In this document: piece by piece, positions 1 through 9,724 of the stretch | Position numbering within the stretch: the first letter of the stretch is position 1 | Layout: the number at the start of each line of letters is the position of its first letter | Assembly (NCBI GenBank): GCA_920105625.2 | Contig: OV050030.1 | Location: 86,327,570-86,391,569, forward strand | Direction of reading: 5' to 3' | DNA from: Clusia tigrina | Lineage: Eukaryota > Arthropoda > Insecta > Diptera > Clusiidae | Length of the DNA stretch: 64,000 bases | The notes under the pieces: generated by a model | What the model was told of the DNA's origin: nothing | The model's input: only the letters and a program-made list of their open reading frames with translations | The model's database searches: none | Made by a program: the position numbers and the translations under genes

Positions 1-991
1 AGACGCTCGTTTGGATCTCCTAACCATATACTTGAGTTCCCTTTGTTTGGCTTTGAAAGGGAGCCAGTCAATTGTAGCTTTGGCTCTGTTGAAGAGCTTG
101 CGGCATTCATTTCGTAGCTCAGCAATTTCCTAATTCCACCAAGGGGGTTTGGGTTTCACTCTAGGCTTTGGGAAGTTGCAGGCTGATTTGGCAGCAGAGT
201 TAAAAAGTGCTGTAATGGTTTCAACCGCTCGATCTATATCGAGGTGATTGTTGATAGTGGGAGGAGTCGACTGCAGGCCCAAATCCATAAAGGTCTGGAA
301 TTTTGCTCAGTCAGTTGTTTTTCTGTTAGTGGGCATTTTGCGCTCTGCCGTATCTAAAATATCAGAGATCGCAATTCTAAAGCATATGTAGCAATGGTCC
401 GAGAAGGAGCGAAATAAGATGAGACAAGTGATAATTGCCAAGGGTGAGATCGAGAACCTCCCTTCTATTGGAGGTAATGAAGGTTGGCTCTCCCCCCTAT
501 TAGCAATGACAAGGAAACTAGCAAGAATGAAATCAAAGAGTGACTCACCCTGCTCATTGGTGTCCGTGCTGGCCCACACCTCGTGATGGGCATTGGCATC
601 GGCCCCGATGAATACCGGGATGCGCTTTCTGTTTGCCTCCGTTACGAGCAACTTTAAAGTATCCGGAGGCGGCGTCTGCTGTGGTCTTACGCCATATAGC
701 TGCCATGTAGCCATGGTGTTGGTTGAAATGACTATGGCTACATTATCCTTGTCGCTGAACCTGTGAAGAAGAAGAGCGTTAATTTTGTTCTTAACAATAA
801 TACAGACACTGGGTTTACCTCGATCCTGCATGAATACTGTATCCGCTTATGGTGAGTCCGCGAACCTGCTCATTTACGATCCACGGTTCTTGGATCAATA
901 TGAGATCCTCTCCTTTTTGAGTCAGGTGGAGGATCAGGGCTGTCGAGGCAGCTATTGAATGGCGAAAGTTAATCTGTAATACCCTCACCAT
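1..991 (-). pseudogene. LOA/R1-like non-LTR retrotransposon ORF2: endonuclease and start of EN-RT linker
   Basis: An APE-type endonuclease would nick target DNA for target-primed reverse transcription. The frame opens with Met at 991 and reads MVRVLQINFRHS, then LIQEPWIVNEQVRG, the usual start of LOA/R1 endonucleases. A shift near 831 moves it to the frame spanning 307-831, which has GADANAHHEVWAS (Asp/Asn/His catalytic block) and a late SDH motif at FRSFSDHCYICF. Another break near 307 leads to a linker with PPWWN, a TAG stop, then EIAELRNECRKLFNRAK, typical of the segment before the RT. The RT would lie left of the window. At least two frameshifts and one stop make it non-functional. The family is clear from the motifs; the clade (LOA versus R1) is inferred. 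Confidence 0.85.
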
Positions 992-1170
992 TCACGAAGG
1001 TGGCCATCATCGTCACGCTGGCGTCCTTCTCTTCTGACAGAGGAGAACCACCAACGTCGTCGATATTTGTTATCGGACGTCCGCAGAAACTGCCTACCGA
1101 TTCTGAGGCCGAAGCGTAACTCTCCCCATCATCGAAGGTGAGATCGGGTTCGGCCTGTGTGGGGGCTTGT

Positions 1171-1632
1171 TTACTCCCTGATTGTCGCTGCTATAGACCT
1201 TGAGTGAGATCGAACTAAAGCCATAGTTGATATCTCCCTTTTTGGCATTGATAGGAGCTCGAGATTCCTCATTGAGAATAATGAGGATCTCGCGGGAGTT
1301 GCCTTTGGGCGCGCGACCTTCCAGTCATCCGTGGGGAGGTCGTGGTTGCTAGGCCTAAGTAACTCCAGAATTTCGTTCGGCGAGGTGTGCTCTGCCGGAG
1401 CCCAGGCCATAGAACGCGGGCGGTTCGGAATCTGGTTTCTGGGAGCAGCGGAAAGCTTGGCCCCCGGCCAGATTTCGCCACCCATTGAAATGGCCAGCTT
1501 GTAAGGCTCAGCAGATCGCTCATCTGAGCACGCGATGAGCTTCACGTGCCCCTGATACCATCCCGGTATACGGGTGAGGGGCCAATAAAATGAGTATAAT
1601 ATTATTAAGTAATTTATAGCATTAAGTAACAA
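1171..1632 (-). pseudogene. ORF1 (gag-like) remnant of the same LOA/R1-like element, DUF4780-type
   Basis: The minus frame contains PGWYQGHVKLIACSDERSAE, then a Trp-Pro-Gly-Ala block and ILELLRPSNHDLPTDDWKVA. This pattern belongs to the nucleic-acid-binding C-terminal domain (DUF4780-like) of ORF1 proteins in LOA-type elements. It lies directly upstream of the ORF2 endonuclease on the same strand, the expected ORF1-ORF2 order. Recognisable homology starts about 30 codons into the open frame, so the Met at 1632 is probably not the native start. The N-terminal part of ORF1 is missing. The role is known from the family only. Confidence 0.65.
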
Positions 1633-1640
1633 GATAGAAA

Positions 1641-2855
1641 GTAAGTCATGCTAAGAGGCTCATTGATTATGCTTCGAGTGAGACCAACCCTTGTGGGCTG
1701 GAGAAGATGGAGGAACCTCGTCGGTAGTAGAAAGTGAGAATGAGTTGATAAAGAAAGTCGGGTTTCCTTTTGTGATATAAATTTAAAACAATATATGCAT
1801 GCATATAATATTATATGCTAAATTTTAATGACATAACTCAAGTCCAAAAAAGCGACAATGTAAACATGTCGCTGCTATCGTTTGAACCATTTCATGTTGT
1901 TAACAATACTAATACATAAGTATTTCAGTAAGCGTAATAAATAAAAAATGTCACTCTTTCAATAGTAATCAGAAAGTTTTGTTGTTACTTATCGGTCGGT
2001 GCCTTATCAAACAGGTATTCGTAGATATTTATACCTGTGTTTATGTTATTCCATTGAATTTGGTTCGCTAAGAATTCGCCTGAAAAATGTTTTATTACTT
2101 TATATAAATACGGAACAATATGGCCAGAAAACTCTGAACAGCTTTCCAAGACCAAACGTTGTGGTCTTTGATAGTAGTGTTTTAATGGCAGCCATCTTTC
2201 AATTTCCTTTTTTTGGTACTCTTAAAGTATTATATAGTCGTGAAGTGTTAGATAGAACAAACATCTTTTCCAGTTGTCTTTTTGAAATTTGTTCTTATTA
2301 TGTACATGTATATTGTTTGTGAATCTATTTATACTTAATAAACTACATTTTACTAAGTAAAATGTAATCTACCACTTGTCTTTCAATCAGGGTCAATAAC
2401 TTCAGACTTAAAACTAGTTGCTTATTTAATTTTTTGGAAGCTACCAGATTTCAATGTCGAAAATAGCATTGGCCATTTTTAGTGAGTTTTGAATGACTTG
2501 CAAATTGTTCCGATTTAGAATCACGCACAATTGTGCAAAAAACGAACGAAACTAAATACAGGACACCGAAGAAGACGTTCGAAAATAACAACGTTGATTG
2601 AAAAACTATAAAAAAAAAATGGATTACACTCATTCGTGCGATCTGCCTCTGCGCTAGCATACATGTATAAAATAAAATAGTAAACAAGTGTGGGGTGTAA
2701 TAATAATTGGAACATCAGCCACATATGCAGAAAAAGGTTGTATTAAAATTGTCTTTCAAAAAACAATATAAAATTATGTTGAAATATATGTGGTTTGTGT
2801 TCCATATATATGAATATGTTTCTATTTTTGGCTATTTGCTCGATGATAGCGTTGC
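1641..2855. other. No recognisable gene; AT-rich intergenic or decayed repeat DNA
   Basis: Short open frames on both strands here (for example a 107-codon plus-strand frame at 1999-2322) have low-complexity, Phe/Tyr/Leu-rich translations with no motif I recognise. No terminal repeats or RNA gene signatures were seen. Confidence 0.5.
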
Positions 2856-2859
2856 CAAT

Positions 2860-3624
2860 AATAAAGACAGACTGGATCCTCAAAAAGAAAAGACCAGCCA
2901 AAAAACGGAAGGCAGAGACCTCTCCGGAAGTGATCACACAAAGTGGACCTACAGTTTCAAGTGCTATACTGCTGTTACTACTAGTAAAATACCTCGACCT
3001 CCTCCAAATGTTGTCAACAGTACAAAAGGTTTTACGAAATTACACACCTAGCTTATTGCAACTATAAAAAACAAGTTCTTTGTGAAACTTATTAATAATG
3101 GTGCATACAGAGTAATAACTTTTGACTCTTCTGACTATCGGGCTGTTACGAAGTTTTTAACTAATGAAAGTATCCCTTGGTTCAGCTTTGAAGACAAGCA
3201 AACCAGGCCAATAAAAGTAATGGTAATTCGTGTGACCAAGAATCCATTATAAGTGATTTGAATAATCAAGGCCTCAAAGTAATTAGTGCTATTAGCAAAC
3301 TTAAATGGAAGACGAAGGAACCGCTTGTTATGATATGAAGATGTGAAGAAAATTCACGAAATCAAAAACATTTTAAATACAATTGTAAAGATTGAACCAA
3401 TAAAATCATCTAACTTAATTCCCCAGTGCAAAAGTTGCCAATCATTCGGCCACACAAAAAATGTCTGTGGGAAACCTCCACGATGCGTCAAATGTGCTGG
3501 CAAACATATATCTTCAGAGTGCCAAAAGCCAATAGCTGATAAACTCGCACCCAGCAAATTATCGTGGCTGTGTAATTGCGAAAGAATTACAAAAAATCAG
3601 ATCGAAGAAGACTACTTTTGTTAA
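2860..3624 (+). pseudogene. Jockey-like non-LTR retrotransposon ORF1 (gag) with zinc knuckles
   Basis: ORF1 proteins of Jockey-like elements bind element RNA. A basic region (KKKRPAKKRKAETSPEV) is followed, past a TAG at 3049-3051, by a PRE_C2HC-type region (IKNKFFVKLINNGAYRV at about 3064, then NNQGLKVISAISKLKWKTKE at about 3260). Two CCHC knuckles follow between 3427 and 3525: CKSCQSFGHTKNVC and CVKCAGKHISSEC. Frame changes occur near 2990, 3245 and 3340. The order basic region, PRE, CCHC is that of Jockey ORF1. It is followed directly by ORF2 linker sequence, so the endonuclease has been deleted. Confidence 0.8.
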
Positions 3625-3734
3625 AACGAAGGATCGCGATAATAATCAATTTGCTGCGTCAAAAACTGTCCCCACCAAATTTGGACCATCTACTACTAAA
3701 GCAGCAAGCTGTGCTCAAATAACGAAAGTCTCTG

Positions 3735-4250
3735 CCCCCAAATTTTGCCCCACAATGCACCGATGCGCTATGGCATTGATACAGATGGCAGCGTGGAATA
3801 GTACGCCCACACTAAGACTTGTTCTGCACGGGAAAAAATATCCACCTTTTATTAAGAGCTTAATTGCAAAGAAACGGAAGCTACGGAAACGTTGGCAACA
3901 AACCAGATCTCCAGCAATCAAATTGAATTTAAACTTAGCCAGTAAACATCTACACACAGCAATCAAGTCATTCAATAATGACACATTTAATCGATTTCTG
4001 ATGGATCTTACAGCTGACAAGACGACAGAGTACTCTTTGTGGAAGGCGGCTAAATCATTCAGCAAGCCAATGCAACACTGTGCTCCAGTTAAAATCAACG
4101 ATACACTGTGGGCCAAAACAAGCGCACAAAAAGCAAAGTTGTTTGCTGAACATCTTGAAAAGACCTTTAGTCCAAATGAAGGAAATGATGAAATAGTTAT
4201 TAATGAAAATTGGCTAGAGTGCGTTACCCACATTACTGAAGCAACAATAA
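3735..4250 (+). pseudogene. Jockey-like ORF2 linker between endonuclease and RT, truncated
   Basis: The open frame at 3755-4250 has IKSLIAKKRKLRKRWQQTRS, then SLWKAAKSFSKP and KAKLFAEHLEKTFSPN. This is the conserved segment just before the RT of Jockey ORF2. Homology stops near 4250, before the RT. The last 60 bases (4186-4246) are repeated with about 87% identity by eye at 9735-9795, where a second copy of the family continues into its RT. These are two copies, not one element split by an insertion. The upstream endonuclease is absent. Confidence 0.8.
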
Positions 4251-4466
4251 GCATACACCAAATTTACTGTTTATGGTGGTGCTCATTTACGAATGCTCGT
4301 ACAAACAACAATCACAAAAAGAAAGTAATTCTTTGTTGTTTGTTTATTATTTACATCAATTCTGGTGTTGCTATTCTTCTCTTTCGTGTTCTCTGGTTTA
4401 TGCCATCGTCATTACCTGTCTTTCCTTCACCCTATATTGTGTTGTTGCAACTAGTCGGCTAGACAA

Positions 4467-5295
4467 ATGACACCGACTCCAATGCAGACTCGTTAACGTG
4501 AGCAGCGCGGCAACATCAGGAGTGCCACTACGCCGAAATTGGCAAGCGGTAGTATGAGTGCTTTTAATACTCAACTGCTGGCAGAAAGGTTGAAGGCGCA
4601 TGCGACGGCTGAGATCAAGCAGCTTTAGGATCGACTTCGGCAGCAGACTGACAGCCTGTTCAGTCGGCTCTCGGACTAACTGTCTTGTATTGTGAGCAGG
4701 CTGGAGAGTGAGGTGGGATCAATTGGAGAGAGATTCAAAGAGTGCGATAAAAAAATACACTCTCTGGAGGAGCACGTAAGTGCTCTATCTGCTCGCTGTG
4801 ATCAACTCACTCAACAGCTAAGCGAAGGCAACAACTGCAGTGACAATAAGGTTTATCACTCTATGGACGCCGTTCTTTTTGGATTGCCTTTTTCTAATGA
4901 GGAGAATCTAAAAAGGTCTTTCACTTTAATTTCTCGCTCTATTGATTTATTGTCCCCTCCGCTTAAGGATATTTTTCGCATTAAGTCGAAACCTAACAAC
5001 CCCAACTCTGTAGTGATAGTGAAATTTTATACACCTTACGATCGCAATCGAGTGTTAAAGTGTTTTGGGACTATCGACGGCGGACAAGGAGAGTAGTGAA
5101 TTTAAGAGTAGCAGGTATTGACTTAGACAACAATGTTTACTGCCAAAGCCAGCGGAGTACTGCGGGCGGCGATTGCCTGTAAGCGCAAAAAAAAAGTGTT
5201 TTTAATGTATTTACACTACGTGGTTCCGTTTATATCCAGCTGCAGAAAAGTGGAGAGTGGATTCGTGTTGGTAGCATCGAAGAACTGCATAATGT
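4467..5295 (+). pseudogene. CR1/L2-like ORF1 protein remnant with coiled coil
   Basis: From Met at 4467 one frame runs through three in-frame stops to 5096. A heptad-rich stretch (SRLESEVGSIGERFKECDKK, then IHSLEEHVSALSARCDQL) predicts a coiled coil, and an RRM-like part follows (AVLFGLPFSNEENLKRSF to NRVLKCF). A shift near 5094 brings in a C-terminal-domain-like segment, VFTLRGSVYIQLQKSGEWIR. Coiled coil, RRM and CTD in this order is the layout of ORF1 chaperones of CR1/L2-type non-LTR elements. No ORF2 of this element was recognised downstream. The clade is a tentative inference. Confidence 0.55.
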
Positions 5296-5782
5296 TACAG
5301 GTGTTGGCGAATGAACTTCGTGTTGTTGTTCTATATCTTATAATGTCATATTGTTTATCTTTCTTTGTAACTTAAATGCTCTGTGTCTCTATATGCCTCA
5401 TTGTCAAATATTATTTTAAGTCATTTCCTATTCTCTACTATCTACTTCTTCTCTTACTATAATGCTTACTGTTGTGTTGCCTAATGTTGTTTTTTGTGCT
5501 AACTTTGGGTGATGAAGTTTCTGCCTCTAGTGACATTCATAAGAAATTTTGTTTTTTTTTTAAGCATTTCATATTTATTGTAAGAACTCATATGGAGACT
5601 AACAATAAGTAAATATATCTTAAAACTAGACAACAATGTATCACTGCTCCTTACCACTGTATGGAGAAGATATTAGTGAACACTTATTATTTTAGAAAAA
5701 CAATAAAAATAAAAGTAATTATAGAAATTAGTAATGATGGCTTATTTAATAAAAGTTTACAATGGTGATAAGTCTGCTCTCT
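5296..5782. other. No gene seen; AT-rich, with a possible 3' end of the minus-strand Jockey-like element
   Basis: The stretch holds no supported frame. A T-run near 5555-5565, read on the minus strand, could be the poly(A) tail of the Jockey-like element whose ORF2 stop lies at 5783. No target-site duplication was established. Confidence 0.3.
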
Positions 5783-6523
5783 TCAAGCGGGTAGGGGGCT
5801 TGTTTGTAGTAAATTCCTAGCTAGTATATTGGGGTGGTTCGATAATTTTAGTTGGTACTTCTTTTTGACATCTGAATGCCTCTGACCTATTAGGGGCACA
5901 CCTAGTTCTCGGTGAATGTTTAGGTTTTTCATGAACCACGGTGCACCAGTAATCGTGCGTAGTATTTTAGACTGGGTCCTTTGCAACAGTTCGGTGTTTG
6001 ATGTTTTTGCTTCTCCACACAGCTGAATTCCATATGTCCAGATGGGTACTATTATGGCTTTGTATAAGAGTACTTTGTAGTCAAGGCTTAGTTTTGAGTT
6101 TTTATTTAAAAGCCAGTTAAGACTTGCAGCTTTTAGTTTGATGTGCGCTCTTTTCTTTTCTATGTGTGTTCTCCAGGGAAGGCGTCTGACGAGGTGAATG
6201 CCTAAATATTTCACTTCTATCTCCTGTGGGATAGTTTTGTTGTTGAGTATGATTGAAGGACACGTGTGTTTGTTGACTGTAAATGTTATGTGTGCGCTTT
6301 TTTATTCATTTCCTGCGATGCGCCAGTTCAAAAGCCAATTGTCAATCACTTGTAAATGTTCGGTGAGATCACGCGATGCTATTTGACGGTGCTTGTGGCA
6401 AGATAAAATCGGAGTGTCATCGGCAAAAGTTGAGGTGAGCAGATATTTGTTTGTTGGTAAATCTGAGGTGTATAGTGTGTACAGTATCGGTCCAAGAACA
6501 CTTCCTTGAGGTACTCCAGCCAA
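5783..6523 (-). pseudogene. Jockey-like RT, C-terminal half (palm catalytic motif and thumb)
   Basis: On the minus strand the RT continues from the mariner insertion as AGVPQGSVLGPILYTLYTSD, then STFADDTPILS with the FADD catalytic Asp pair. After a frame break it reaches the thumb: MKYLGIHLVRRLPWRTHIEK, LLYKAIIVPIWTYGIQLCG and RTITGAPWFMKNLNIHREL, all typical of Jockey elements. Reverse transcriptase would copy element RNA at the nicked target. It is inactive: split from its N-terminal half by the mariner and frameshifted at about 6215-6300. Confidence 0.88.
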
Positions 6524-6525
6524 TA

Positions 6526-6554
6526 CGAGGTGTGATCAAAAAAGAACCGTTATT
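6526..6554 (+). repeat. mariner left terminal inverted repeat
   Basis: 29 bp starting CGAGGTGTGATCAAAAAAG; it matches the reverse complement of 7446-7474 with about two mismatches. Confidence 0.9.
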
Positions 6555-6577
6555 GTGTGATCAAAAAATAAAGTATT

Positions 6578-7268
6578 TATTTATTCATCAACAACTATCT
6601 TGTCCCCTTTAAAGTAATTCCCCTCAGATATAATACACTTATGCCAGCGTTTTTTCCAATCCTCGAAACACTTCTGAAACGCTTTTTTTGGTATCGCCAA
6701 CAGCTCCTGTTTCGATTTTTCTTTTATCTCCTCAATCGTAGCAAAACGTTTTCCCTTCATCGGTGTCTTCAGTTTTGGAAAGAGGAAAAAGTCAGCGGGG
6801 GCCAAGTCCGGTGAATACGGAGGTTGAGGCATGATAACGGTTTTGTTTTTGGCCAAAAAAAAGCTCCTGAGCGATGTCCATGCGACGTTGTTTTTGCTCA
6901 AAATTTAGCAATTTTGAAACAATCTTCGCTGCCGCACGTTTCATGCCTAAAACATCCGTAAAAATTGCTTGGCATGAGCCGAACGATATGCCAACATCAT
7001 CAGCAACCTCTCTGATAGTGATTCGACGATTATCCAAAATCATTTTCTTCACTGCGTCAATGTTTTCATCGGTTGTTGACGTGCTCGGGCGACCAGGACG
7101 AGCATCGTCATTGACATCTTCTCGGCCTTCGTTAAACCGGTTATACCACAATTGAACTTGTGTTCTGCTCATAGTAGACTCGCCAAAGGCCACAGTCAAC
7201 ATTTCAAATGTCCTTGCGCATTTAATTTCATTTTTTACACAAAACTGAATACAGTTTCTTTGATCCAT
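6578..7268 (-). pseudogene. mariner transposase, central catalytic region deleted
   Basis: The start is Met at 7268 (MDQRNCIQFCVKNEIK); an upstream in-frame Met at 7298 gives a less mariner-like N-terminus. The N-terminal paired-type DNA-binding half is well preserved (ARPGRPSTSTTDENIDAVKK, an AT-hook-like GRPS linker, then REVADDVGISFGSCQAIF). After QRRMDIAQEL the catalytic core with the first two Asp residues is gone, and the frame rejoins, shifted, at LAKNKTVIMPQPPYSPDLAP. There the third acidic residue of the D,D34D triad is in YSPDLAPADFFLFP. The C-terminus is intact to about 6581. It could bind inverted repeats but not cut. Confidence 0.9.
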
Positions 7269-7445
7269 TTTTTCGAATAGTACAAAATCGAAGAGCACAC
7301 CAAAACACGACTAACCTTTTTATCTGTCAAAAACAAACTGACAATCCAAAATGGTTGGTATTGCCAACATATATAACAGACATGTGTACCAACATAACAG
7401 AAAAAAATGCGAACATCGAACATACGTAACTCACGAAAAGATGAA

Positions 7446-7474
7446 AATAACGGTTATCTTTTGATCACACCTCG
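7446..7474 (-). repeat. mariner right terminal inverted repeat
   Basis: Read on the minus strand it begins CGAGGTGTGATCAAAAGAT and pairs with the left end at 6526-6554. It is followed by the TA target duplication. Confidence 0.9.
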
Positions 7475-7478
7475 TATA

Positions 7479-8220
7479 TTCATTTCTGATGAAAGGTAAT
7501 CTTCACATTTGACTTGAAATCGCCTACCCTTTAAGTATAATTCCAGGATACTATGGATATTTGAAGGCAGAAGTTTTCTTATTTTGTAGACGAGGCCCTC
7601 GTGCCACATTTTGTCAAAGGCTTGTGCGACATCGAGGAACACTGCAGAGCAGTATTGTTTCTCCTCGAACGCCTTTCTGATTTGGGACACTAGTTGGTGT
7701 ACTTGTTCAATAGTGCCATGGTTTTTTCGAAAGCCAAACTGGTGGTTAGGTATTACTTTATTCTGTACCAGGGTTAATTTTGATAGCAATAATTTTTCGA
7801 ATAGTTTCGAAACGACGGATAACAGGCTTATTGGTCTGTATGACGAGACTTGCGTTGGAGTTATGCCAGGTTTGGGTATCATGATTACGTGGGACAGTTT
7901 CCAAACTTGAGGAAAGTAACCTTGTCTAAAAGAATTGCCTCAGCCGTAGCTCCATCAACATCTTTGTGGTTATCAGATCGTGGCCTGCCGCTTTCTTTTT
8001 ATCTAAATGAGTTGAGATACCTGTATACCTCTTTCAGTTTCGTCGCGCAATGCGTTTCGCAGTTTGTTTTTGGCTGTCGTGAGTTTTTGCTTTAGCGCTG
8101 GTGACCTGTGCTTTTACCACAGTCGTTTAAGCCGTCTCTTTGCCGTTATCAGTCCTTCAATTTCGAATGATGATATTCCTTGTCGTAGTTTTCTAGTGAG
8201 TGGTGTTTTATGCGGTCTTT
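7479..8220 (-). pseudogene. Jockey-like RT, N-terminal half and upstream linker
   Basis: The frame 7454-7882 begins MIPKPGITPTQVSSYRPISL and has FGFRKNHGTIEQVHQLV and AVFLDVAQAFDKMWHEGL, the finger and palm motifs with a first catalytic Asp in FLDV. Upstream (7900-8215) lie ITAKRRLKRLW, a stop, and RSPALKQKLTTAKNKLRNAL, then a degraded KKAAGHDLITTKML, in several frames. The last codons of the listed frame near 7454 are mariner sequence. Together with 5783-6523 this makes one RT. Confidence 0.85.
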
Positions 8221-8269
8221 TATGAGTATGTCGTGTCGATCTCTATCCTTCTCTTAGCGCATTTTATTT

Positions 8270-9467
8270 TTCAGCTCAGCATACACTGGGCAACCTCTAT
8301 AGTTTGCTGTATGACTTCCGCCGCAATTATTGCATTTTTTAGTAAGAACATTTTAATTTTTTTTATCGATCGTACAGGTTGAGGATGGGTGGACGTCACC
8401 ACAGCCAACGCAAATGGGGCGCAGGGTGCAATATGATTTGGTATGACCAAACTCCTGGCAGTTTGTACATTGTACAGGGCCGTTGCGTTTGTGGGGTTCT
8501 TCAACTGAAATTCGGCGGTGCATAAGGTATCGCATATTATAGATTGGATGGACTTCGTTGTTTTGCAGCTTTTTTGATTCTGGTTCAAGCTCCACTCGGA
8601 ACATTGGTTGTGGGATATTATGCTTATTTTTTATGTTAAATATGGATTTTGGGTTGGAACCGGCTTCGATCAGTGCTTCTTTCATCTCAGATTGGTCGAC
8701 ATCTGATTCTATTCCTTTTAATACGACAATCAAACCTTTACTGCTTTTCAGTTGATACGTATAATTTATATACGTTGATTGCCAAGCGATAATTTTTGTC
8801 AGTATAGATCTAAATTTTTGTTTCACCCTTCTTTAGTGCAACTATATGGAAGTTCTTTTGCTCTATCAAGCTAGATAGTCTAGAGACCAGCATATTAGAG
8901 CTGCGTTCGCGCAGATAAATTGGGGGAGGTTTGACTTCTTTAAGTATTTCTGTACCTTCATTTGTTTGGTCTGGACCTGCTACATTATAGGCAAGCAAGG
9001 CAAAGCGATTTTGGCTCGGTACTGTGTTGGTGCATTCTTCATATTTATTTGGTTTATACATTTTTTTTGGGGTTTTTTGTCATGTTTTTAAACGGACTTA
9101 GCTTTCGCTTAATATTTATATAGCGGTCCATGCCAGTCTGTATTGCCGAACTATTCTGTTTTGCAGTTTGTTTAATGTTGGTTAATGCTTTGTTGGTGGC
9201 TGTAGCGGTTAATGTGTTTTCTGTGGAGAGAGCAGATAGTGAATTAGCGCGTAGGCGCTGAATATTATCAGTTTTTGAAACTATGCTGATTGCTTTACTC
9301 TTTAGTGTACAGTGAGCTTTCATCACCAAACGGTCGGGCGACTGCTCAAGCATCAACTTGTCTGTGTCGTTAGAGAGCATCAGATCTTTGCTCACATTGT
9401 ACGATGCGTTATCTGCCTTAGCGAGCTTACGCTCTGGTTGGGGAGAGCGTAATGTGCTCATAAGCAT
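8270..9467 (-). pseudogene. Jockey-like ORF1 (gag)
   Basis: Three successive minus frames make one ORF1. 9467-9054 is a Lys/Ser/Thr-rich N-terminal region starting MLMSTLRSPQPERK. 9061-8810 contains ERSSNMLVSRLSSLIEQKNF. 8826-8353 has the PRE-like region (TYQLKSSKGLIVVLKGIES) and CCHC knuckles CTNCQEFGHTKSYC and CVGCGDVHPSSTC. A third Cys/His knuckle, CSNCGGSHTANYRGC, lies near 8330-8290 in another frame. The start at 9467 is the first Met after an AT-rich leader. At least three frame breaks disable it. Confidence 0.85.
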
Positions 9468-9724
9468 GCCCTCTCAGCTATTGTTTGTTTACAGTTTATG
9501 TTTATGTTTATGTGTGTGATTTTTCTTTTCAATACTTACTCGAAGCACCTTTTATTTATTTTATATTTAAATTTTTTGTTAAATTTTTATTTTTTATTTT
9601 TTTTAGAGTCTGTACAGATTTAATTAAATATTGATTGCCAGATTTGGCTTATCACCTTATCTCACTTGATTTGAACTATATTTTTTTAAATACTTTAAAA
9701 AATTACGGAGCTCGCAAAAAACAC

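Larger units (their letters stand above)
6526..7474 (-). mobile_element. Internally deleted mariner transposon with TA target duplication
   Basis: A 949-bp unit flanked by TA (6524-6525 and 7475-7476) with inverted ends beginning CGAGGTGTGATCAAAA. Full mariners are about 1.3 kb. The missing part is the middle of the transposase: sequence after MDIAQE joins directly to that coding AKNKTVIMPQPPYSPDLAP. The same junction occurs in a second copy at 14842-15208. It disrupts a Jockey-like RT and is therefore younger than that element. Confidence 0.93.
5783..9467 (-). mobile_element. Jockey-like non-LTR element, endonuclease-less, interrupted by mariner
   Basis: ORF1 (9467 to about 8270), EN-RT linker (about 8215-7900) and RT (7882 to 5783) follow in order on the minus strand, but no endonuclease lies between ORF1 and the linker. 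A mariner copy occupies 6526-7474 and cuts the RT just before its GVPQGSVLGP motif. The sequence on either side rejoins in register within the RT if the mariner and one TA are removed, so the mariner is the younger insertion. Relatives of the family lie at 2860-4250, 9725-11380, 42480-43965 and 60314-61799. Confidence 0.85.

Noticed and set aside
1999..2322. 107-codon plus-strand frame
   Set aside because: The translation is Tyr/Phe/Leu-rich with no recognisable domain, and the region is AT-rich; likely chance.
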